From positions 64,001 to 108,641 of the IMG/VR virus record IMGVR_UViG_3300028031_000001: a stretch of 44,641 nt of DNA; one strand, written 5' to 3'. Positions 15,761 to 26,500 of this stretch are shown piece by piece. This DNA is from a virus. The position numbers and the translations under genes are program-made. Below the pieces are notes generated by a model. It saw only the letters and a list, made by a program, of their open reading frames with translations, was not told where the DNA came from and did not search any database. Every line of letters begins with the position of its first letter. Position 1 is the first letter of the stretch.

Positions 15761-18700
15761 TGGCATTTTCTGAACTGGTAGTCAGTCTTGATCTCGACGG
15801 TAAAAAATTCAACGCCGGGATTAGGATTGCCAAAAAAGACTTAGATAAGTTTCGAACTTCACTCGCAAAAACTAATGGCCCATTAAGAAGAAGCTCTAAG
15901 AGTGTAAAAACTTGGGGCAGAACATTCCGCGACACCTTTATCGTGCTTGGCCTAGCAAGGGCGGCATTCCAAAACCTAATATCTGTAGTTAATTTACTGC
16001 CCCGCGCCATGCTTGAAGCTAACGCGGAGATAGAGCGTATGCAGGCGTTAATGATGGGGTTGGATACCAGCACCAACGACGCAGCTAAGAGCCTATCCAA
16101 TGCTAACGAAAACATTCAAAAACTATTTACCTTATCAAGTAACTCACCCTTCGCAATTAATGCCGTAACAGATTCTTTCGTAAAGATGAAGGTAGCTGGC
16201 CTTGATCCATTGGCTGGCCCACTGCAAGCGCTGACAGACTCAGTAGCTAAATTCGGAGGTACGACAGAACAATTAAAACGAGCCTCTATAGCCATCCAAC
16301 AGATGGCCGGTAAAGGTGTTATCTCGATGGAAGAATTAAGACAGCAGCTTGGTGAGGCTGTGCCTAACGCGATGGCTACCATGTCAAGAGCTATTGGTAT
16401 AAGAATGGAAGCTTTGGTAGATATAATATCTCAAGGTAACCTTGAGGCTGTCACAGCGCTAAAAGCTATGTTCCAACAAATGGCTATTGAAAATTCCGGA
16501 GCTGCCGAGAAAATGTCTAAGACATGGAACGGCACAATGAATAGGATGCGTAACCAATTTACCTTGCTTATGAAAGCCGTTGGTGATGCCGGTGCGTTCG
16601 AAGCGTTTAAAAAACAACTAGACGAAATAGTCGGTCTAATGTCAGACGATACAATTAGGGAATTCGCCGTTACTCTGGGTGCCGGTATGGCAGACTTAGT
16701 TGTTGGTCTTAGAAAAGTTGTTTCGGTATTAATTGAATTTAATCAGATTATCACCTTAGCATTTAAGGTGTTTCTTGGAACAGCCGTTGCGAACGGTATA
16801 ACCTCCATAATAGGAAGATTGGGTGGATTGTGGGCTGTTACCCAAATTGCAACTCTTAATTTTACAAAATGGACATTTGGAATAGGTGCTGCGAAAACAA
16901 AATTAGTTGCATTACAAGTTCAACTAACGGCTGCAAATATATCAATGGCCGGATACTCATCGGTGACACGACTTGGCATCATAGCTACTAATGCATTTAC
17001 AGTATCTATGAGAGGTCTTGGTATAGCAATGAAATTTGCCTTTGGGCATATTGGCCTTATTGTAGGCGCGGTATTGATAGCTATAGAGGTTTGGGATAAA
17101 TTCGTTGGTGGCCAAAAAAGAGTATTAGATTCGATCAGAGAAACGGATGGGGCTTTAACAGCCCTACAAGAAAAACAACTAACTCAGGGGATTAGAAATC
17201 TTCGGGGTGAAAAAAGGGTGGCTGAACTTAGGTTACGCCAACTAGAATCGTGGGCTGGGGATGAAATAGCAATTAGAACGCGTCTCGCTATAGCGAACGC
17301 TAACGAAGAGGATGGTAAGCGGACAGCAGAAACAAGGGTTTTAAGTCAACTACTAAGCCATCAAAGAGAAATTGCGCGTATAACGACACAAATAGAAGAA
17401 GATAAGAACAGAATTACAAGTTCACAAGAAACAATAGCGAGTGACACAATTAGGGCGGCAGAGCTGGCAGCTCAAAAACAATTCGCCGCTGCAATACTTA
17501 AAAATTCAGAAGACAACGCTAAAAACTTTCTAGAGTTACAAGCTAGAACCCTAACCAATATGGAGTTAGGCAATGTGGCGGCTGCAAGAGAATTTAAAGC
17601 TGGTCAAGAACAAATACTTCAAGAACTGTTTCAGCTTGACTTAAGTTCCGCTAGGAATTTGCTTAAATTGCAAGCGGACACAAATAAATCTCTCAAAGAT
17701 GAAGATTTAAAGGCGGGTCAAGCAAGGCTAACCGCGTTACAAACATTAACGGAAGAGCTGATAGAACGTGGCGCCCTTACTATACAAGAAGCTACAATTT
17801 TTGGAGGAGATGATGGTCAAACAGAAGTTAAGAAGTTAGAGACCTTAGTCGCAAATACAAAAGCAGCTATAGCTGGTATGAAGGCAGAACTTAGAGGCAC
17901 AAACTCTGAAATTGCAAAGTTCATAGCGAAGTTTGATACAAAAGCTTTGGTAGAACAAGAATTGATTACTCAAGAGCTAGCCGATTCTATCCTTAAACTG
18001 AGGGGAGAGTACGGCGATCTAGCAGAGACTCTGAAAGATTTTAAAAAAAATAATACAGAATTTAACTCTATTACTAAAAAGGCTGAGAAGCTAACCGTTG
18101 TGATAGAAGCTCTAAACGCCAAAGCTGAGAATTCCAACAACCCATTTGTTAAAATGGCTGGTGGATTGAAGGCGGCTGAATTTAGAACACAACAATTGAT
18201 AGATAGGTTATTAGAATTACAATCTAACGGCAACCTCAGTGATGACAACCAACTTAAAATTCAAGGTCAGATTGATTCCTTAAGATTGAGTTTGGAAAAA
18301 CTTCCAGACGCTTCTAGAAAAGCCGGTATAGGCGAGATAAGTGAAGAGCTGAAAGATTACCAAGAGACGTTACGCAACACCGCGGCGGCTGCTGAATTCT
18401 CATTCAACAGGCAGAGAGACTTCTTAGATAAATTTGTTAAAGAGTCTGGTGATAAATTCACAGAGCTAGATAGGAAGATGGTTGATGAGTATCGAGCCGC
18501 TTTAGACCACATGGAGCTGTTACAGGGCAACGCCTTAGCATCATTGCTGCACGAATGGGAAACAAAAACTCTAGATATGAATGACGTATGGGCTAAAGGC
18601 ATACAGGGTATGGCGGACGCTTTAACAGAGTTTGTAACGACCGGAAAGTTTAAGTTTAAAGATTTAATTAGATCAATCATAAAAATGATCATACAATCCA

Positions 18701-19164
18701 GAATACAACAAATAATTGCCGGACTGTTTCAAGCTTTTCCGGGGTTCAATAGCTCGACAGCGGGCAGTCTCGGGGCAAATGTTAGCCCAAACTTTCAAAC
18801 AGGTGTGACATTCGCCTCTGGTGGGGTAATGGGAAGTAGGGGAAGTGTAGCTCTTAATAAATACGCCAATGGCGGTATAGCAAGATCGGCACAGGTGGCT
18901 GTATTTGGAGAAGGAGATGGGGCGGAAGCTTTCGTTCCTCTACCTGATGGTAGAAGCATTCCCGTAACAGTAAGTAGTGACAGTACTAATAAAGGCGGTG
19001 GAACCGGAGACGTGACTGTAAACCTTATAAACGAATCCGGAACTCAGTTAAACGCGGATGCGAAGCAGCCTAAGTTCGATGGGGAAAAGATGGTATTAGA
19101 TGTGGTGATGAGAAATCTATCGAAACCCGGTAGGTTTAGGGACGTAATGGGGGGTGCTAGATAA
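15760..19164 (+). CDS. Tape measure protein
   Basis: A 1134-residue protein right after the GT chaperone, as expected for the tape measure that sets tail length. It starts with a tail-specific N-terminal region (ELVVSLDLDGKKFNAGIRIA), has long coiled-coil and alpha-helical stretches (for example 470-720 and 850-950), and hydrophobic segments near residues 320-360 and 425-450 (IGLIVGAVLIAIEVW). Family marks are the SPFAINAVTDSFVKMK block, the QQLGEAVPNAMATMSRAIG block typical of the tape_meas_nterm region, and a Gly-rich C-terminal part. At about 0.15 nm per residue it would specify a tail of roughly 170 nm (inference). Confidence 0.9.
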   Translation: MAFSELVVSLDLDGKKFNAGIRIAKKDLDKFRTSLAKTNGPLRRSSKSVKTWGRTFRDTFIVLGLARAAFQNLISVVNLLPRAMLEANAEIERMQALMMGLDTSTNDAAKSLSNANENIQKLFTLSSNSPFAINAVTDSFVKMKVAGLDPLAGPLQALTDSVAKFGGTTEQLKRASIAIQQMAGKGVISMEELRQQLGEAVPNAMATMSRAIGIRMEALVDIISQGNLEAVTALKAMFQQMAIENSGAAEKMSKTWNGTMNRMRNQFTLLMKAVGDAGAFEAFKKQLDEIVGLMSDDTIREFAVTLGAGMADLVVGLRKVVSVLIEFNQIITLAFKVFLGTAVANGITSIIGRLGGLWAVTQIATLNFTKWTFGIGAAKTKLVALQVQLTAANISMAGYSSVTRLGIIATNAFTVSMRGLGIAMKFAFGHIGLIVGAVLIAIEVWDKFVGGQKRVLDSIRETDGALTALQEKQLTQGIRNLRGEKRVAELRLRQLESWAGDEIAIRTRLAIANANEEDGKRTAETRVLSQLLSHQREIARITTQIEEDKNRITSSQETIASDTIRAAELAAQKQFAAAILKNSEDNAKNFLELQARTLTNMELGNVAAAREFKAGQEQILQELFQLDLSSARNLLKLQADTNKSLKDEDLKAGQARLTALQTLTEELIERGALTIQEATIFGGDDGQTEVKKLETLVANTKAAIAGMKAELRGTNSEIAKFIAKFDTKALVEQELITQELADSILKLRGEYGDLAETLKDFKKNNTEFNSITKKAEKLTVVIEALNAKAENSNNPFVKMAGGLKAAEFRTQQLIDRLLELQSNGNLSDDNQLKIQGQIDSLRLSLEKLPDASRKAGIGEISEELKDYQETLRNTAAAAEFSFNRQRDFLDKFVKESGDKFTELDRKMVDEYRAALDHMELLQGNALASLLHEWETKTLDMNDVWAKGIQGMADALTEFVTTGKFKFKDLIRSIIKMIIQSRIQQIIAGLFQAFPGFNSSTAGSLGANVSPNFQTGVTFASGGVMGSRGSVALNKYANGGIARSAQVAVFGEGDGAEAFVPLPDGRSIPVTVSSDSTNKGGGTGDVTVNLINESGTQLNADAKQPKFDGEKMVLDVVMRNLSKPGRFRDVMGGAR

Positions 19165-19518
19165 ATGGTCGCTATGGTGTTACAATCGAGACAAGATTCC
19201 GCACAGTTCGCCGAGGGTCACATAGATAATGCCATCAAAGCGAAGGCTGAAGGTGGTTATACCTCAACAAGACCTAGATATACTAGAAATATGTTGAAGG
19301 AATTCCACACGGGGTTTTCAGACCTAACAGAGGCGGAAAAAAATATATTTGAAGCTTTTGTGGAAGATCATGGGACGTTTTTAATATTCGAATGGATTCA
19401 TCCAACTACCGCGATACAATATTCTGTAAGATTCGATAATGTTCCGCAAATAAAATACATTGGGCGTGGAACATTTAGGTTTTGGAGTTCCACCGGAATA
19501 GTTTTAAAAGAGGTTTAG
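19165..19518 (+). CDS. Minor tail protein M-like
   Basis: A 117-residue protein following the tape measure, in the lambda gpM position. The central part (ARYTRN-like TRPRYTRNMLKEFHTGFS, DLTEAEKNIFEAFVEDHGTF, IFEWIHPTTAIQYSVRF) resembles the gpM family and other tail-tip hub proteins. The last part is beta (YIGRGTFRFWSSTGIVLKEV). Its ATG is placed directly after the tape measure stop; the first ATG is followed by an in-frame ATG at 19174 that could also serve. It should take part in building the tail tip with the L, K and I-J products. Confidence 0.65.
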   Translation: MVAMVLQSRQDSAQFAEGHIDNAIKAKAEGGYTSTRPRYTRNMLKEFHTGFSDLTEAEKNIFEAFVEDHGTFLIFEWIHPTTAIQYSVRFDNVPQIKYIGRGTFRFWSSTGIVLKEV

Positions 19519-19519
19519 T

Positions 19520-20146
19520 ATGCCAAGGGCGTTAACGATAGCTGAAGTTATCGATAAAAATAAAATATCTTCTGATAGGGTTTGGGTTTATGCCATGAAA
19601 ATATTCGTGGTTGATTCTGCGGGCAGTCCCGTTGAAGAATTAAACTTGGTAAATAATAACGAAGACCTAACTATAGACGGAGAGGTTTATACAGCCTCAT
19701 CTTTCAGTGTTGAAAAAAAAGAAACTGGGGATAGTCTAGGCTCTATAAAAGTAACAGCTCACGACCATACTAGATTTTTACAAACCAGATTGCAGCAGTA
19801 TTTTGGCGCGGTAGGGTTTGTAGTCCACATAAGTTTTGCCCTAACGGACGATGGTTTACCAACAGCAAGTTTAAATGCGGACTTAGTAGAAGAATACAAA
19901 ATAATAATGTCTTCCGCTAACGATTTTATGGTCTCATTAGAGCTAGGCGCAGACAGTCCGCTTAATGTATTAATACCTAAAAGGGTTCAATCTCAAGATA
20001 GATGTTCATATAGGTACAAATCTATAGAGTGTGGATACGTAGGTGCGGAAACTTCGTGCGATTTTACCTTGGATGGCGCAAATGGGTGTGCGTTTCACAG
20101 CAATTCACCAAGATTTGGAGGTTATCCGGGCATTAAAATAAGGTGA
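19520..20146 (+). CDS. Tail tip protein L-like with iron-sulfur cysteines
   Basis: A 208-residue protein in the lambda gpL position. The N-terminal two thirds are beta-rich (VWVYAMKIFVVDSAG, EDLTIDGEVYTASSFSVE). The C-terminal domain carries four cysteines, C162, C171, C180 and C190 (RCSYRYKSIECGYVGAETSC then NGC), in the arrangement of the gpL family, which is known to bind an iron-sulfur cluster. The GTG of the next gene overlaps its TGA. It likely links the tape measure complex to the central fiber protein J; cluster binding here is inferred from the conserved cysteines. Confidence 0.8.
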   Translation: MPRALTIAEVIDKNKISSDRVWVYAMKIFVVDSAGSPVEELNLVNNNEDLTIDGEVYTASSFSVEKKETGDSLGSIKVTAHDHTRFLQTRLQQYFGAVGFVVHISFALTDDGLPTASLNADLVEEYKIIMSSANDFMVSLELGADSPLNVLIPKRVQSQDRCSYRYKSIECGYVGAETSCDFTLDGANGCAFHSNSPRFGGYPGIKIR

Positions 20147-20520
20147 GCATATCGGTTTCAGACCTTATAGGGAAACCCTTTGAATATAACGCAAGAGGGC
20201 CTGAAAAATACGATTGTTGGGGTTTGGTTATGGAAATGCAGCGCAGAAATGGTATAAAGATACCGGATTATGAAAGCCCCACCGCTTGGCAAGACATATC
20301 GAAACTTATGAGGCGGGAACTTGTGCAGTGGGAAAGGGTTGATCAAGAACCATATTCCGTAATGTATATGAAGCTAGCTACACAACCAAGTCACGTAGGA
20401 GTTTATTTAGGGTTTGGAAAATTTATACACGCTAGTGAATCTAGCGAAATGGTTCGTATAGAAAGAATTAGATTTTGGGAAAATAATATTGTTGGATACT
20501 ACAAATATATCGGAGCTTAA
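20143..20520 (+). CDS. Tail tip NlpC/P60 peptidase (K-like)
   Basis: A 125-residue NlpC/P60 cysteine peptidase, the lambda gpK C-terminal type, cleaving cell wall peptides during DNA entry. The catalytic Cys is C25 (KYDCWGLV), the His is H84 (PSHVGVYLG), and H96 (KFIHAS) is the likely third residue. It lacks the JAB/MPN domain found N-terminal to this domain in lambda gpK, so it is the single-domain form. Translation starts with GTG in a GTGA overlap with the L gene. The I-J frame starts within its last 32 bases. Confidence 0.85.
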   Translation: MSISVSDLIGKPFEYNARGPEKYDCWGLVMEMQRRNGIKIPDYESPTAWQDISKLMRRELVQWERVDQEPYSVMYMKLATQPSHVGVYLGFGKFIHASESSEMVRIERIRFWENNIVGYYKYIGA

Positions 20521-23500
20521 AAGAGAGATAAAAAATAATGAAATTGCGTTTTTCATTATGGATAATCTTCTTGAGCCGGAAAACACTCTAGTAGAAAATA
20601 GAGAGTGGGAAGATGGTGTGCCCTTAAGTATGTATTTAGGAGACTTAGGGGAAGATTGGACTGTAATTCATAATGCCAAACATATAATTCCTTCGGAATT
20701 AAAAAATGTAATACCTAAAGCTATGGATATTGTTGTTGTAACAATAACCCCAAATGGAGACGCATTTAAAGCTGTTTTAGCTATCGCAGCTATCGTTGTA
20801 ATTAGTTATTTTACCTTTGGGGCGGGAGGTTTAGCAATTGGGGCCGGAGAGGGTGCCGGATTCTTAGGCTCTTTTGGTGGAACTTTTCTAGGAGCTAATG
20901 GCTTCGGGGCATTCTTAGCCGCTTCTGCGGTATTTATTGGCGGATCAATGCTTGTTAACGCCATTCTAGGGCCGAAACCTCCGGGGTCTGGAGACGAATG
21001 GACTAATGATCCTACTTATGGCATCGATGGGCCAAAGAATTCCTCAACGGCGGGCATCCCAACTCCAGTAATTATAGGCCCATATAGAATGGGCGGAAAC
21101 TTTATAGCTGTTCATACTACAAATGGCGAACAAGTACTAGATGGCAAAGCATCCATCCAACCCGACTGGAGTCTGGCGTATAACGATTACGACAATTATG
21201 ATCCCGGCGATTCATACAAAAGTGCTATGGGTGGTTTGGCTGGAGTATCTACGGAAAATACACGCGGTGACCAATTCCTGTATATGCTAGTGAATGCGGG
21301 CGAAGGTGAGATAGAGGGTATTAGTGAGGTAGAAATAAACGACCAACCAATATCTAATTTTAAGAACGTAGAGTTCGTAGCAAGAATGGGGGTTGATAAC
21401 CAAGTATCAGTTCCAGCGTTTAATGACATTCTGGTTCCCCAAAGCGTAGCGGCAGAAATAAACACAGCCGCAACTTGGGTTGAAAGACAAACTGATAGTG
21501 CGGTAGATAGAGTTCGGGTAGACGTTGTTTTCCCTAGAGGGTTGTTTGGAATATCCTCAAAGGGTTCTAGAAGATTAACAACTGTAAATATAAGAATAGA
21601 AATTAAAGAACAATCTTCCGGAATTTGGTTGAATTTTATTGATTTGGCCACGGCCACCCCACTCCAAACCGTATATTCTGTAACAAAAAATTCCACAGAA
21701 GCTGTAAGGCTTAGCTACTTTAGCCCTCAATTACCTACAAACGCTATCTATGACGTAAGGGTTCAAAGAGATAATATCACCATAGAAGATAGTAACATGC
21801 GTGATATGGCTTGGGCGGATATGTTTTTAATAACAGACCATGTTGTTGATTACAATCATACAGCCGTTCTGGGAATAAAGGTAAAGTTGGATGAGCAGCT
21901 TAACGGTATTCCAAAAATAACTTTTATAAATAAAGGTATAAAATTAAGAAATTATGACGAAACTTTAGGTTGGCAAACAACACAAACTGACAATCCAGCT
22001 TGGATTGTTTGGAACGCAATGACTAATAGTCGATGGGGCGGCTCTATATCAGAATCTAAAATGGACTTATTTTCATTTAGAGAATGGGCTCAGCATTGTA
22101 ATGACGAAAATATAGTTTGGCGCGGAGTCTTTGAACGACAAAGATCAATGTGGGATCAAATACAAAGAGTTCTACAGATAGGTAGAGCGACAATTATGCG
22201 TATTGGCACAATCTACTCTATAACAATAGAGAAGGCGAAAGACTCTTCGTTTATGATAAATAACACCAATATAATAGAGGGCTCTTTTAGCCAATCTTGG
22301 ATTAGTAATGAGGATAGAGCCAATGAAGTTGAGGCGACTTACTTCGATAAAGATGATGGATTTAGACCTAAAGTCACTAGGGTCGTATTACAATCAGTTC
22401 AAGACAAACAAACAAAGGTAATATCCACAAAGTCCACTTATTACGGGATTGATAATTTAGAGCAAGCCCAAAGACAAGCTCAATTCGAGCTAAACTTAAA
22501 CGCCCTAATTTCCATCGTAGATTTAGAAGTTACAATGGACGGGTTAAGTTTAGTTGTTGGGGATTTAGTTTCTGTGCAACATGATCAACCGGAATGGGGG
22601 GATGGGGGAAAATGCGTAGCGTCTTCAACAACCACGGTTGTAAATCTCGATAGAGAAGTAGATGTCGTTTCTGGAACCTATCAACTTATGGTGGCGTTCG
22701 ACTCCTTAGTTAGGCATACCAATACTGTTTCGGGAGTTAGTGGAAATATTGTATCCATTACAGGATTGGATTGGACTGCAATCGAAGGTAGCCCTTCAAG
22801 AGTCACTATAAACGGCATAGAGCATACAATCCTGAAAGAAGTTATTTCTGGGGGTGCTGACGGTGTAGAAATAGCAGATGTAACTGGAATATCTGGCGGA
22901 AATACAGCCAGCGTTATAGAAACGGACGCTTCAGAAATAAGAACCATCACTGAAGGCGTAGGGGTTTACTCCATTCTTACCGCGTCTAGCGCATTTAGCC
23001 AAGCCCCATCTCTTTATGATAAATGGATATTCGGGCCTATAAATCAAAATGCTGTAGAATATACGGTTCGAGAAATAAGTTCATCTTCTTCTGAAAATTC
23101 ATACGCGTTATCCTTATTAGAATATAATGTTGGCGTATTTAATACAGACCCCGGAACAGTAGTGTCGCCTTTTTCGTACACAACTGACGCCCTATTGCCG
23201 GTAACTTTTCCAGCAACCCCGGTAATACAAGACGTTTTAGAATCATCCTTCTCTGTAAAAAGATATGAAATTCATTTAAATTGGAGTCATAGCGACTTTA
23301 GATATAAAGACGCACAAGTTTGGTACTCAAAGAATGGCTCTGCGTTTGAAAATATGGGATTCTTCCCTTCTTCATTTTCAACCGAAGCGGATTTGGGAGA
23401 TGATTTACAATTTGTTGTAGTGCCAAGAAGTATAGAGTTAATATTAAGCGTAAGGGATTCACAGCTAACTATATCGCACACTGTAACATCTCTCGAAGAA

Positions 23501-26500
23501 AACCCATCTATACCGATTGGTATCGTTGAAAGGCTTGGAGACACATTTGAAGACAACGATCTTGTTAGAGTTAAAGCCACTTGGAATGAAAAAGCAAATG
23601 TCGTTATAGATGAAACTTCAGAACTTATAACTAACGAAGTAACTGCCGGAATTTCTGGAATTTATTCATATCAGTTGGGAGATAACTTAGCTGATGACGA
23701 AACATGGCGCGGTATTGATAGAAGATTCGCTATGCCAGTTGTACAGGGGGTGGTGTACAGGTTAACAGCGACATTCAGAAGGGTTACTGGTGCAGGCTCT
23801 ATATATATCGGTGTAAACGGGTTCTCCGGAGATGTCGCTAATGGGGCAGGAGCTTTAGTAAACAGAAATGGGCTAGACTCATACGCCCTACAACATTACT
23901 TCGGAAAGGCAAACTATGTTCCCGCAGGAACATCTTACGAAACAGTTGAAGCGTTTTTTACAAAAGATGATGTGGCGTACGCATTAAATCTTGGAACGTT
24001 AGATAACCCACACATGTTACATCCGGACGTTGAATATATAGCGCCCATGTTTATCGCTAACAGTATAGCGCAGAGTGGCGAATACAGAATTGCGGAAATT
24101 AACGTAGAAACGAGAATTGGGGATCAACCGTTTTTAATTGGCGCTACACAACCAACAGCGCTTACAGCAGAGCCAACACCAACTGGTATATATACTAGCT
24201 GGACTAGACCTCCGCTAAGCGAATATAGAAATATAAGGGTTTATGCCAGTTCTCAAGACGATTGGACAATGGGAACAACTTTAATTTATGAGGGTGTAAG
24301 TGATAATTATCATCACGAATGGACTACAACGGACAAGTCTTTAGTTGGAAAGTTGAGGTATTTTTGGATTGTTGGTGTTGACTCTCAAGGTGATGAATCA
24401 TCTCATCTTGACGAAGTTGGTGGGACAGAAATAAGTACTGTATCTGCGACTGGTGGCAACACAGCACAAATTACGCTGGTACAAAGTCTAGCGGCAGAAC
24501 CAACACCGCTAGGAATACAAGTAACTTGGGCGAATCCATTAGCCGAGCCACAATTTAAAGAGATAGTTCTATATGCCAACTCTCAAGATAGCTGGACGGT
24601 AGGGCATGTAGAAATATATCGCGGTCTAATGAGTTCGTTGGATCACAACTTCAGCAATACTTCAAAATCCATTGTTGGAAAAACTCGATACTACTGGATA
24701 ACGTCAGTTAATCCGGCAGGTATAGAGTCTAGCCACGGCGCTGATATATCTACAGTAACTGCCACTGGAGCAGATTTTGCCGCTGTGGCATCATCTTCTC
24801 TGGCAGCAGAGTCTTCAGCTTTAGGAATCCACGTAACATGGGATAACCCAATTGATGATCCAAACTACCAACTAACTAGACTATATTCAAAATCTGTAAA
24901 TGACTGGACAACCCCGCCATCTGGAGCGGTGTTGATTTGGGAAGGCGTGGCTAGCTCCTATGAGCATAATTTTAGTACCACCGATAAGTCTATTATAAAT
25001 AAAACTCGATACTACTGGATAACTACGGTAAATAATGCTGGGGTAGAATCGGGTCACGGTGCAGATGTCAGTACGGTAGTTGCAACTGGTGGGAACACGA
25101 CAGCCGCAGCATCATCTTCTCTGGCAGCAGAGTCTTCAGCTTTAGGAATCCACGTAACATGGGATAACCCAGTAGGTGATGCAAGTTACGCACTAACAAG
25201 ATTGTATTCTAAGTCCGTTAGTAACTGGTCGACCGCACCAGTAGGGGCTGTATTAATTTGGGAAGGCACTGGAAGCTTCTACGACCACAACTTTAGTACT
25301 ACAGATAAATCCATAATCGGAAAGACAAGGTATTATTGGGTTACTACTGTAAACCAAGCCGGTGCTGAGTCAGGTCATGGAGCGGACATAAGCGCGGTAG
25401 TCGCAACTGGTGGCGATCCCACACCCCCTGCGGCCTCTGGTAGCGGCCTGACGGCTGTATCTATTCCTGCCGGAGTAAGGGTTGGCTGGTCTAACATAGT
25501 AGCTGGAGAATTTGATCATGTAGTAATCTTTACCTCTCACCAGAATACCTTTGCAACCCATAATGAAGTTATATTCTCAGGAGTTGCAGAGGCATTCGAT
25601 CATTATGGAGATGTTGGGGACGTATCTATAACAGGTTTAGACCGCTTCTATTGGATAAAATTTGTAAACGCTAACGGAAGTACTTCCGCTGTGTTCCCAG
25701 CCAACGTATCTGCAATTACGGCTACGGGCGGGGACACATCAATAGCCACCCCTACAGGATTGACCGCCACTTCTATTACTGGGGGTGTACATTTAGAGTG
25801 GACTGATTTATTATCATCCACATGGAGTCAGACCAATCTATACACTTCAAATCAAGATACATTCTCCACCGACAATGAAATAATATTTGCCGGAGCTGGG
25901 GGATTCTTTGATCACTTTTCAGACTCTATAAATTCTGACATAACAGGCCAGACCCGATACTATTGGATTAAATTTTTAAACGGAGCGGGTGGAACATCAC
26001 CAATATTTCCAGCTAATGTAAGCGCGGTTACTGCGGTAGCTGGAATAGTGGCACCTTCTGACGCAACCAACAATAAAGTTTGGTTTTTAAGTTCCATCCC
26101 GACAAGTCAAGGTACAGATGGGGATTTGGCAAAGGTAACTATAGCCACGATTGTAACTTTCTACTTAAAGGAAGGTGGTTCATGGGGCTTAGTAAGCGAC
26201 CAGACAGCACAGAATATTTCTGCGGGGATATCAGCTCAAGGCGATTTGGCTACGCAAAATACAGTTGATTGGCAGACAGATGTCAGTGGTTCTGGAATAC
26301 CAGCAGATAACGCTACAAGAAATACCATTACCTCCGGAACTGCTAACCCCTCTGGCGGTAATGATGGGGACTTATATCACGAGAATGATGTTGATTCGTG
26401 GTGGGCAAAAATAAGCGGGACTTGGCGAGAAGTTTCTGATACAACAGCTAATAATATTGCCGCAGCCATAACTCTTCAAGGCGATTTAGCAACACAAGAC

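Noticed and set aside
21196-21696. 166-residue minus-strand open frame in the J gene
   Set aside because: No ribosome site or recognisable motif, and it is wholly antisense to a clearly coding region.
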